From the NCBI GenBank assembly GCA_039807445.1, contig JBDHRG010000196.1, positions 1 through 7,009 of the forward strand: a stretch of DNA of 7,009 nt, read 5' to 3'. Origin of the DNA: JBDHRG01 sp039807445 (lineage in GTDB: Bacteria > Pseudomonadota > Gammaproteobacteria > Competibacterales > Competibacteraceae). Shown piece by piece: positions 1-7,009 of this stretch (positions within the stretch are counted from its first letter, which is position 1; each line of letters starts with the position of its first letter). A program made the translations under genes and the position numbers. Below the pieces are notes generated by a model that was not told where the DNA came from, ran no database searches, and worked only from the letters and a program-made list of their open reading frames with translations.

Positions 1-395
1 ACGTGTTCGTGCGAATTGAGGAAGCGGATCGTCAACCCCGCATCCAGGCAGCGGCGGATCTGCGCCTCCCACTCGGCACGCACCGCCGCCAGCGGAATGC
101 GACCGCGCGCGACCGCCGCCATCAGCGCGAACTTGCCCGGAAACACGCCGCCCGCCAGCCGCGCCGCCATCGCGGCGCTCAGCGGACGGCCCTGGCTCAG
201 GTTCAGGTGCACGCCGAGGTCGAGCGCCGGCGCATCGGCGAGCCAGGCCACGGCTCGGTCGAAGGCCGGGCCGTTGGCCATCAGCCCGGTCGCGGTGACG
301 ATGCCCTCGCGGTGCGCGTCGAGGATGCCGCGGCTGACGCTGCCGAAGTAGCCGTAATCGTCGGCGTTGACGATCAGGCGGATCGCGTGGTTCAT
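1..395 (-). CDS. YdjC/ChbG/HpnK-family carbohydrate deacetylase, N-terminal part (3' end off window)
   Basis: Reading from ATG at 395 down to the left edge, 131 codons are visible, about half of a usual family member. The family removes acetyl groups from N-acetylated sugars using a divalent metal; ChbG acts on chitooligosaccharides and HpnK is linked to hopanoid biosynthesis. Visible landmarks are an N-terminal VNADDYG motif (residues 9-15), GVHLNLS (61-67) and LNSHEH (126-131), which fit the Asp/His/His metal site of the family (D12 or D13, H63, H129). A TGA in the same frame at 434-432 lies upstream and no other start codon intervenes, so the ATG is well fixed, although no clear ribosome binding site is seen. 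It follows moeB on the same strand after 126 nt and could share its transcript. Whether it is a ChbG-like or HpnK-like enzyme cannot be decided from this half. Confidence 0.85.
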   Translation of the reverse strand, partial: MNHAIRLIVNADDYGYFGSVSRGILDAHREGIVTATGLMANGPAFDRAVAWLADAPALDLGVHLNLSQGRPLSAAMAARLAGGVFPGKFALMAAVARGRIPLAAVRAEWEAQIRRCLDAGLTIRFLNSHEH

Positions 396-521
396 CGGGC
401 GGTGGGGTTGCGGTGGGGCTCCGGGCCGGCATCATGCCGCAGCCGCCGAAGCGGCGCCAAGTGTCGGGCGCGGCGTCACCAGAGTTCACCGATCGCGCGC
501 CGGCCCGCGCGACCGCCCGTC
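396..521 (-). other. moeB-deacetylase intergenic spacer with two small hairpins
   Basis: No gene is seen in this 126-nt spacer. On the minus strand it can form a 5-bp stem GCCGC/GCGGC closed by a UUCG tetraloop (442-455), followed by a palindrome CGGCAT-C-ATGCCG (427-439) with perfect 6-bp arms. Neither stem is followed by a T-run, so an intrinsic terminator is not supported. They could stabilise or process the mRNA between the two genes, or be chance in GC-rich DNA. Confidence 0.3.
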
Positions 522-1268
522 TCAGCGACCGCCGCAGACCGGGCACGCCGGATTGCGCGGCAGGCGCAGCTCGTTGAATTCCATCGTCCGCGCGTCGATC
601 AGCAGCAGGCGACCGGTCAGCGTCTCGCCGGCACCGACCAGCAGCTTGACCGCCTCGATCGCCTGCAGCGACCCGACGATGCCGACCACCGGCGCCAGCA
701 CCCCGCCGTGGACGCAGGTCTCGTCGGGCGCCTCGTCGCCGCGGTACAGGCAGCGGTAGCATGGTGCCTCCGGCACGTCCGGACGCCACACCATCAGCTG
801 GCCTTCCATGCGGATCGCCGCACCGACCACCAGCGGTACGCGCGCCGCGACGCAGGCGGCGTTGATCGCCAGCCGGGTCGGCAGGTTGTCGGTGCAGTCG
901 AGCACCACGTCGGCGCGCTCGACCAGGGCGTGCAGCTCGGCGGCGTCGGGCGCGTGCGCGAGCGCCTCGATCGCCACGTGCGGGTTCAGCGCGCGCAGCG
1001 TGGCGCGTGCCGATTCGACCTTGGGCTTGCCCAGGCTCGCGGTGGTGTGCGCGATCTGGCGCTGGAGGTTGGAGAGCTCGACCGCGTCGAAGTCGACCAG
1101 CGTCAGCCGGCCGACGCCGCTGGCCGCCAGGTACATCGCCGCCGGCGAGCCGAGCCCCCCCAGGCCGACGATCAGCGCGCGCGCGGCGCGCAGCCGCTCC
1201 TGCCCCTCGATCTCGATCTCCGGCAGCATGATCTGCCGGCTGTAGCGCAACAGCTCTTCGTCTTCCAC
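522..1268 (-). CDS. moeB: Molybdopterin-synthase adenylyltransferase (MoeB/ThiF/HesA family)
   Basis: This E1-like enzyme uses ATP to adenylate the C-terminal Gly-Gly of the sulfur carrier MoaD in molybdenum cofactor synthesis; in some bacteria it also serves ThiS. With the GTG start at 1268 the protein is 248 aa, against 249 for E. coli MoeB, and the two align throughout. Visible features are the nucleotide-binding GLGGLG loop (35-40), the YSRQI arginine (R11), SNLQRQ (66-71), K83 in GKPKVESA, the catalytic aspartate in DCTDN (D127), and two zinc CxxC pairs (C170/C173 and C242/C245). Longer starts in frame at 1331 (ATG) and 1361 (TTG) would add a non-homologous leader and lack ribosome binding sites, so GTG is preferred, though its own Shine-Dalgarno is weak. 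There is no rhodanese domain. No molybdenum or thiamine gene is adjacent within the window. Confidence 0.92.
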   Translation of the reverse strand: MEDEELLRYSRQIMLPEIEIEGQERLRAARALIVGLGGLGSPAAMYLAASGVGRLTLVDFDAVELSNLQRQIAHTTASLGKPKVESARATLRALNPHVAIEALAHAPDAAELHALVERADVVLDCTDNLPTRLAINAACVAARVPLVVGAAIRMEGQLMVWRPDVPEAPCYRCLYRGDEAPDETCVHGGVLAPVVGIVGSLQAIEAVKLLVGAGETLTGRLLLIDARTMEFNELRLPRNPACPVCGGR

Positions 1269-1342
1269 GGCTCGCCATCCCAGGGATTCCGCTGCGCAGC
1301 TTAGCGGAAATCGCCCTGGTGGCGGTTCCATGCGATTCGCAC

Positions 1343-1389
1343 TGAAAATATCTTTACACAATAAAAATACAGTGCTAGTTATATTTTCA
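1343..1389. promoter_or_regulatory. Candidate operator: inverted repeat TGAAAATAT / ATATTTTCA
   Basis: Two perfect 9-bp inverted arms, TGAAAATAT at 1343-1351 and ATATTTTCA at 1381-1389, flank a 29-nt spacer. The spacer holds a further AAAATA half-site at 1364-1369, giving AAAATA-type half-sites at 18-19 bp spacing, roughly two helical turns. The right arm overlaps the best -10 candidate for the downstream operon. RpiR-family regulators bind inverted repeats and often control their own operon, so this is a plausible autoregulatory operator. The link to this regulator is inference. Confidence 0.4.
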
Positions 1390-1417
1390 TAATCAAGAGG
1401 TGCCGCGCAGCGCTACC

Positions 1418-1425
1418 GGAGGAGG
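1418..1425 (+). promoter_or_regulatory. Ribosome binding site of the RpiR-family regulator
   Basis: GGAGGAGG ends 2 nt before the GTG at 1428; pairing through its first GGAGG leaves a normal 5-nt gap. This strong site favours GTG at 1428 over the ATG at 1461 in the same frame, which has no comparable site. Confidence 0.7.
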
Positions 1426-1427
1426 CC

Positions 1428-2339
1428 GTGATCAGCAGTCCCACCCGAGAACGTTCGCTGATGGCGCGCATCGGCCGCGAGCTGCCCGAGCGCTCGCCCG
1501 CCCACCGCAAGGTAGCCGAGTTCGTGCTCGCACACCCCTTCCGCGCCGCGACGATGAACATCGACGAGCTGGCGGCGGCGGCCGAAGTTTCGGTGGCGAC
1601 CGCCAACCGTTTCGCCCGCGCACTCGGCTTCGCCGGCTACCCGCAGTTCCGCGCCGAGCTGCTGCGCGTGTTCGAGTCGAGCTTCGCGCCGGTCGAGAAG
1701 CTGCGCGCCGAGCTCGATCGCAGCGCCAGCCACGCGCAAGTGATCGCCGAATCGCTCGAGCTGGCAGCGACCAATGTGCAGTGCACGCTGCAGCGGCTGG
1801 CGCCCGAGGTCTGCGAGCGCGCGGTCGAGCTGATCCTCACCGCGCGCAAGGTGCTGGTGGTCGGGTTCGGCATCAGCGCGGTCCACGCCCGCTTCGTCGC
1901 CGAAACGCTCGAGCCGTACTGCACGATGGTGCAAGAGATCACCGGCTTCGGTGGCCCCGAGCGCTGCATGCGCAAGGTGATGCACCTCGGCTGCGAAGAT
2001 CTGGTGATCGGCATCACGCTGCCGCGCTATTCGCGCCAGACGGTCGATTTCCTGCGCCAGGCGCAAGAGCGCGGCGCGCGCCTGCTGGCGCTGACCGACG
2101 CGCCGAGCTCGCCGATCACGCCGCTCGCCGACGCGGCGCTGTTCGCGGTCGCCGAGCACCGCGTGCTGCACGGTTCGAGCGCCGCGCTGATCGCGCTGAT
2201 CGAAGGCCTGGGCGCGGCGCTGGCGCGCACCGCGCGCGGCACGGTCGACGAAGCCACCGAGCTGACCGAGCGCATCCTGCCCTACCTGTACATCGACGAA
2301 CCGGCCGCCGCCCGTGCGCGGCGGCGTCACGACGACTGA
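1428..2339 (+). CDS. RpiR/MurR-family transcriptional regulator (HTH + SIS domains)
   Basis: A 303-aa DNA-binding regulator with the two-domain layout of the family. The N-terminal RpiR-type helix-turn-helix covers about residues 10-80, with the stretch NIDELAAAAEVSVATANRFA (44-63) followed by LGFAGYPQFR. A SIS sugar-isomerase-like effector domain spans about 130-260, with GFGIS (146-150) and the loop LPRYSRQT (198-205). Family members usually sense phosphosugars; MurR senses MurNAc-6-phosphate. Here the ligand loop has the PRYSRQT form rather than the common SxSGxT form, so a sugar phosphate should not be assumed. It is the first gene of a tight plus-strand operon with a D-amino-acid aminotransferase and a peptide importer, which it probably controls. 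Start GTG is chosen for its strong ribosome binding site; ATG at 1461 would shorten it by 11 residues. Confidence 0.9.
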   Translation: MISSPTRERSLMARIGRELPERSPAHRKVAEFVLAHPFRAATMNIDELAAAAEVSVATANRFARALGFAGYPQFRAELLRVFESSFAPVEKLRAELDRSASHAQVIAESLELAATNVQCTLQRLAPEVCERAVELILTARKVLVVGFGISAVHARFVAETLEPYCTMVQEITGFGGPERCMRKVMHLGCEDLVIGITLPRYSRQTVDFLRQAQERGARLLALTDAPSSPITPLADAALFAVAEHRVLHGSSAALIALIEGLGAALARTARGTVDEATELTERILPYLYIDEPAAARARRRHDD

Positions 2340-2353
2340 GCGAGGCCCTGCTG

Positions 2354-3195
2354 ATGACGACTGCCTACTGGAACGGCGACTACCTGCCCCTCGAGCAGGT
2401 GCGCATCTCGCCGCTCGACCGCGGTTTCCTGTTCGCCGACGGCGTCTACGAAGTGGTGGCCGCCTACGGCGGGCACCTGTTCGAGCGCGATGCCCATGTC
2501 CGCCGGCTCGAGCGCAGCCTGGCGGCGCTGCGGATCGAAACGGACTTCGACGCCGAAGGCTGGGCGCGGCTGCTCGAGACCCTGGTCGCGCGCAACGGCG
2601 GCGGCGATCTCGCCGTTTACCTGCAAGTCACGCGCGGTGCCGCGGCGACCCGCGGCCATGCCTTCCCGAGCCCCGAGGTCCGGCCCAGCGTGTTCGCGAG
2701 CGCCAGCCCCCTGATGCGCCTGGCGCCCGATACGCTGGCGCAGGGCCTGGCCGCGGTGACGCTGGACGACATCCGCTGGCTGCGCTGCGAGATCAAGTCG
2801 ATCGCGCTGCTCGGCAACGTGCTCGCCCAGCAGCACGCGCTCGAGCACGGCGCCACCGAAACGATCCAGGTCCGCGACGGGCTCGTCAGCGAAGGCGCGT
2901 CGACCAACGTTTTCGTCGTCCGCAACGGCGCGATCGCCACCCCGATCGCCGACCACCGCATCCTGGCCGGCATCACCCGTGCAGTGGTGATCCGACTGGC
3001 ATGCGAGCACGGCTTGCCGCTGGCCGAGCGCGACGTGAGCCGCAGCGAACTGGAAAGCGCCGACGAGATCTGGATCGCCAGTACCACCAAGGAAGTCGCG
3101 CCGGTCACGCGGCTCGACGGACGCCCGGTCGGCGACGGCCAGCCGGGGCCGGTGTGGGCGCGGGTGCGCGCGCTGTTCGAGCAGGTGCTGCCGGC

Positions 3196-3199
<4 letters not shown>
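2354..3199 (+). CDS. PLP-dependent class IV aminotransferase, probable D-amino-acid transaminase
   Basis: A 281-aa fold-type IV PLP enzyme. D-amino-acid transaminases convert D-alanine plus 2-oxoglutarate to pyruvate plus D-glutamate and accept other D-amino acids. The catalytic lysine is K148 in CEIKSIALLGNVL; the cofactor-binding glutamate is E180 in SEGASTN. The carboxylate trap that marks the D-specific enzymes is present: Y32 in DGVYEV, and R100 and H102 in ATRGHAFP, matching Tyr31/Arg98/His100 of the Bacillus enzyme. This separates it from branched-chain aminotransferase and aminodeoxychorismate lyase. It begins 14 nt after the regulator gene and ends in a 4-nt ATGA overlap with gsiA, so translation of the two is probably coupled. 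The Shine-Dalgarno is weak (AGCGAGG at 2339-2345). No signal peptide, so it is cytosolic. Substrate range is inferred. Confidence 0.86.
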
Positions 3200-5064
<1,865 letters not shown>

Positions 5065-5072
5065 TCCATCCG

Positions 5073-5078
5073 AGGAGG
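5073..5078 (+). promoter_or_regulatory. Strong ribosome binding site of gsiB
   Basis: A perfect AGGAGG lies 9 nt before the ATG at 5088, inside the 23-nt gap after gsiA. It is clearly stronger than the sites of the aminotransferase and gsiA, fitting the high amounts needed of a periplasmic binding protein compared with its ATPase. Confidence 0.75.
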
Positions 5079-5087
5079 AAGAGACCG

Positions 5088-6614
5088 ATGTTCGACTACA
5101 AGAAGCGCGCCATCGCCGCCGCCCTGCTCGCTGCGTTCGTCGGCCCCGCGCTGGCAGCCAAGGACGTCGTGATCGGCGTGCCCGACAACCTGACCGGGCT
5201 CGACCCGCAAGACATCAACGACACGCTGTCGATGTCGGCCACCCGCGCGATGCTGCAAGGCTTGTTCGGCTTCGACAAAGACATGAAGCTGGTGCCGCTG
5301 CTGGCCGAGAGCTACCAAGCCAACGCCGATGCCACGGTATTCACGATCCGCCTGCGCCAGGGCGTCAAGTTCCACGACGGCAGCGATTTCGACGCCGCCG
5401 CGGTCAAGGTCAACTTCGACCGCCTGGCCAACCCCGACAACCGCCTGAAGCGCCACAGCCTGCTGGCGATGGTGAAGCAGACCGAGGTCGTCGACCCGTA
5501 CACCGTGCGCCTGCACCTCGACAAGCCCTTCGGTGCGCTGATCAACAACCTCGCCCACCCCGGCGCGATGCTTCACAGTCCGAAGGCGCTCGAGCAGCAC
5601 GGCAAGGAAGTCGCGCGTCACCCGGTCGGCACCGGGCCGTTCAAGTTCGTCAACTGGTCGGCCGACACGCTGAAGCTGGCGAAGAACGAGAGCTACTGGC
5701 GGCAGGGTCTGCCGAAGGTCGACAGCCTGACCATCCGCAGCGTGCCCGAGAACGGCAGCCGCGTCGCGATGCTCGCCGCCGGCGAGGCGCAGTTCATATA
5801 CCCCGTGCCGCCGGAAATGGTGAAGGTCGTCCAAGCCAACGCCAAGCTGCAGTTGCAGAACGAGCCCTCGATCGTCGTCCGGTACGCGGCGATGAACAAC
5901 CTGAAGAAGCCCTTCGACGACGTGCGCGTGCGCCAGGCGCTGAACTACGCCGTCGACAAGAAGGCTTTCGTCAAGGTGGTCTACAGTGGCTACGCCGATC
6001 CGCTCGACGCGCCGCTGCCGCCCAGCCTCGGTTTCTACGCCAAACAGGGCGAATGGCCGTACGATCCGGCGAAGGCCAGGGCCCTCCTGACCGAGGCCGG
6101 CTACCCGAACGGTTTCGAAACCGAAGTGTTCGGCAAGAACAACACCACCGCGACCCGCGCGATGCAGTTCCTGCAGCAACAGCTGGCGCAGGTCGGCGTC
6201 AAGCTCAAGGTCAGCCCGCTCGAGGCCGGCGTCGAGGCGGACAAGGTCTGGGGCGTGCAGAAGCCCGAGGATTCGACCGTGCAGATCCAGTACGGCGGCT
6301 GGTCGGCCTCGACCGGCGACGCCGACTGGGGGCTGCGGCCACTGCTGTACGGCGAAGGCTTCCCGCCCAAGCTGTTCAACGTCGCCTACTACCAGAACCC
6401 CTCGGTCGACGAGGCGATCCGCGCCGGCATCTCGACCGCCGATCCGGCCAGACGCGCCGAGGCCTACAAGGCCGCGCAGGCGCAGATCTGGCAGGACGCG
6501 CCGTGGATCTTCCTCGCCGTCGATCGCCTGCTGTCGGCGCGCAGCAAGAACCTGAACGGCTTGTACCAGCTGCCCGACGGCTCGCTGGCCATGGAAGAAG
6601 TCGAGCTGCATTGA
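5088..6614 (+). CDS. gsiB: Periplasmic glutathione/peptide-binding protein (GsiB type, SBP family 5)
   Basis: A 508-aa solute-binding protein that captures peptide in the periplasm and delivers it to the ABC permease. Residues 1-23 are a Sec signal peptide: basic MFDYKKR, a hydrophobic core, and an ALA-AK cleavage site after 23. No lipobox cysteine is present, so it is soluble. Family 5 landmarks include VKFHDGSDFDAAAVKVN (93-109), HPVGTGPF (178-185), VRQALNYAVD (281-290) and GWSASTGDADW (404-414). It resembles E. coli GsiB (512 aa) throughout, and its C-terminus EEVELH lines up with the GsiB ending, so it is full length or nearly so. Its TGA (6612-6614) falls inside the inferred terminal bases of a transposon, so the final histidine codon and the stop may be contributed by the element. 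The permease genes that normally follow are not found within the window. Confidence 0.93.
   Translation: MFDYKKRAIAAALLAAFVGPALAAKDVVIGVPDNLTGLDPQDINDTLSMSATRAMLQGLFGFDKDMKLVPLLAESYQANADATVFTIRLRQGVKFHDGSDFDAAAVKVNFDRLANPDNRLKRHSLLAMVKQTEVVDPYTVRLHLDKPFGALINNLAHPGAMLHSPKALEQHGKEVARHPVGTGPFKFVNWSADTLKLAKNESYWRQGLPKVDSLTIRSVPENGSRVAMLAAGEAQFIYPVPPEMVKVVQANAKLQLQNEPSIVVRYAAMNNLKKPFDDVRVRQALNYAVDKKAFVKVVYSGYADPLDAPLPPSLGFYAKQGEWPYDPAKARALLTEAGYPNGFETEVFGKNNTTATRAMQFLQQQLAQVGVKLKVSPLEAGVEADKVWGVQKPEDSTVQIQYGGWSASTGDADWGLRPLLYGEGFPPKLFNVAYYQNPSVDEAIRAGISTADPARRAEAYKAAQAQIWQDAPWIFLAVDRLLSARSKNLNGLYQLPDGSLAMEEVELH
6591..6610 (-). other. Predicted TnpB guide sequence (flank next to right end)
   Basis: In TnpB systems the guide is the roughly 16-20 nt of host DNA directly after the right end. 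Here that is the minus-strand sequence beginning TGCAGCTCGACTTCTT, which is antisense to the last codons of gsiB. The position depends on the inferred boundary at 6611 and could shift by a few bases. Confidence 0.5.
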
Positions 6615-6760
6615 CTTCCTCCCCTCCCTGAAGGGAGGGGATTCCCGGCCTCGCGGCCCGGACCTTTCTGCTTCACCGAGCCCTGCCCATGCCTCACCGA
6701 GACACAGGACTGACAGTCTCTCCACAGACTGACACCGCCAGCCCGGCGGCCAAGATGTTG
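6611..6760 (-). ncRNA. Omega-RNA (reRNA) scaffold of TnpB; 5' limit approximate
   Basis: TnpB nucleases use an RNA made from the end of their own gene plus the element's right end. On the minus strand the region after the tnpB stop can fold a stem CCGG-(G bulge)-CC with a GCGA tetraloop and GG-CCGG (about 6644-6660), then the strong stem CCCCTCCC-TTCA-GGGAGGGG (6640-6621), ending in GTCAA. Such stacked hairpins at the right end are typical of these RNAs. The 5' boundary inside tnpB is a guess from the usual size; the 3' end at 6611 is followed by the guide. Confidence 0.6.
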
Positions 6761-7009
6761 CGTGCCGCGTTCACGTCGCGGTCGTGGTGGCTGCCGCATT
6801 CGGGGCAGGTCCACGCGCGCACGCTCAACGGCAGCTTCGAGAGCGTGTATCCGCAGTCCGAACAGCGCTTGCTGGACGGATACCAGCGGTCGATGCCGAT
6901 CAGCATGCGCCCGTACCAGCGCGCCTTGTACTCGAGCTGGCGCAGGAACTCCGCCCAGCCGGCATCATGGATCGACTTCGCCAGGCAGCGGTTGCGCTTC
7001 AGGTTGCGG
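6694..7009 (-). CDS. tnpB: TnpB RNA-guided nuclease, C-terminal part (5' end off window)
   Basis: The last 104 codons of a TnpB protein are visible, with the rest beyond 7009. TnpB is an RNA-guided DNA endonuclease of IS200/IS605 elements and the ancestor of Cas12; it cuts DNA matching its omega-RNA guide beside a short target motif and so helps the element persist. Seen here, in order: RNLKRNRCLAKSIHDAGWAEF, which normally lies just after the second RuvC catalytic glutamate; the zinc ribbon with CSDC and CPEC pairs; and HDRDVNAARNIL, carrying the third RuvC aspartate. All the sites visible in this part are intact. The protein ends in VSPVSR at a TGA (6696-6694). A Met codon at 6906 is internal, since homology continues upstream of it to the edge. 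Activity cannot be judged without the first half. Confidence 0.9.
   Translation of the reverse strand, partial: RNLKRNRCLAKSIHDAGWAEFLRQLEYKARWYGRMLIGIDRWYPSSKRCSDCGYTLSKLPLSVRAWTCPECGSHHDRDVNAARNILAAGLAVSVCGETVSPVSR

Larger units (their letters stand above)
1269..1427. promoter_or_regulatory. Divergent moeB / RpiR-regulator intergenic control region
   Basis: This 159-nt gap separates moeB (minus) from the regulator operon (plus), so both promoters should lie here. Its centre (about 1341-1396) is strikingly AT-rich against the surrounding GC-rich DNA. For the plus strand the best -10 by eye is TATATT (1380-1385), with TACACA (1355-1360, 19-nt spacer) or TTTACA (1353-1358, 21-nt spacer) as imperfect -35 boxes. 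For the minus strand a TTGATT (1396-1391) with TGTATT (1371-1366) is equally weak. No single promoter is convincing; the region as a whole is. Confidence 0.55.
6611..7009 (-). mobile_element. Right part of an IS200/IS605 (IS1341-like) element carrying tnpB
   Basis: The segment holds the 3' part of tnpB followed by a compact non-coding end of 83 nt. The end carries a perfect 8-bp hairpin (CCCCTCCC/GGGAGGGG, loop of 4, 6621-6640) and finishes on the minus strand in GGAGGAAGTCAA. IS605-type elements have subterminal hairpins rather than terminal inverted repeats, make no target duplication, and in IS608 the right end is cut after TCAA, which matches the GTCAA seen here (6615-6611). The left end, its flanking target motif and any tnpA lie beyond 7009. 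Boundary precision is inferred from this pattern, not from an empty site. Confidence 0.8.

Noticed and set aside
3..1304. A 433-codon plus-strand open frame over the deacetylase and moeB
   Set aside because: It is antisense to two clearly homologous genes, is rich in Arg/Ala/Gln as expected for a GC-rich shadow frame, and shows no known motif.
1269..1361. N-terminal extension of moeB to the start codons at 1331 or 1361
   Set aside because: The added residues have no counterpart in MoeB proteins, the starts lack ribosome binding sites, and the GTG at 1268 gives the expected length.
1368..1378. TACAGTGCTAG, identical to the -10 region of a common synthetic promoter series
   Set aside because: There is no -35 box at the right distance and no other sign of engineered DNA; the match is short and likely chance.
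6621..6640. The strong hairpin read as an intrinsic terminator for gsiB
   Set aside because: No T-run follows on either strand, and the stem is better explained as the right-end/omega-RNA hairpin of the element.
6694..6906. A separate 70-residue zinc-ribbon protein starting at the Met codon at 6906
   Set aside because: TnpB homology continues in the same frame upstream to the window edge, so this Met is internal to a longer tnpB.

Overview
The window is GC-rich chromosomal-type DNA with strong third-position G/C bias. Every intact gene looks proteobacterial, and the overall character suggests a betaproteobacterium (Burkholderiales or Neisseriales type). That placement is inferred from gene content and composition, not from a marker gene.

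Left third (1-1268), minus strand: the N-terminal part of a YdjC/ChbG/HpnK-family carbohydrate deacetylase runs off the left edge. It is preceded on the same strand by a complete MoeB-type molybdopterin-synthase adenylyltransferase. Positions 1269-1427 are a divergent intergenic region with an AT-rich core and an inverted repeat, a likely control region for both directions.

Middle and right (1428-6614), plus strand: a compact four-gene unit reads RpiR/MurR-family regulator, PLP class IV D-amino-acid aminotransferase, GsiA-type double ATPase, and GsiB-type periplasmic solute-binding protein. Gaps are 14 nt, a 4-nt ATGA overlap, and 23 nt. GsiA and GsiB resemble the Escherichia coli glutathione importer subunits along their whole length. 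The linked regulator and D-amino-acid aminotransferase suggest uptake and breakdown of peptides containing D-residues or gamma-glutamyl bonds, perhaps from cell wall. That role is inference.

Right end (6611-7009), minus strand: the right end of an IS200/IS605 (IS1341-like) element with the C-terminal part of tnpB, followed by its omega-RNA scaffold and terminal hairpin. The inferred element boundary falls exactly at the gsiB stop codon. The insertion therefore appears to supply that stop codon and to separate gsiAB from the permease genes gsiC and gsiD expected next. The predicted TnpB guide is the antisense of the last codons of gsiB. I see no tRNA, rRNA or CRISPR array.
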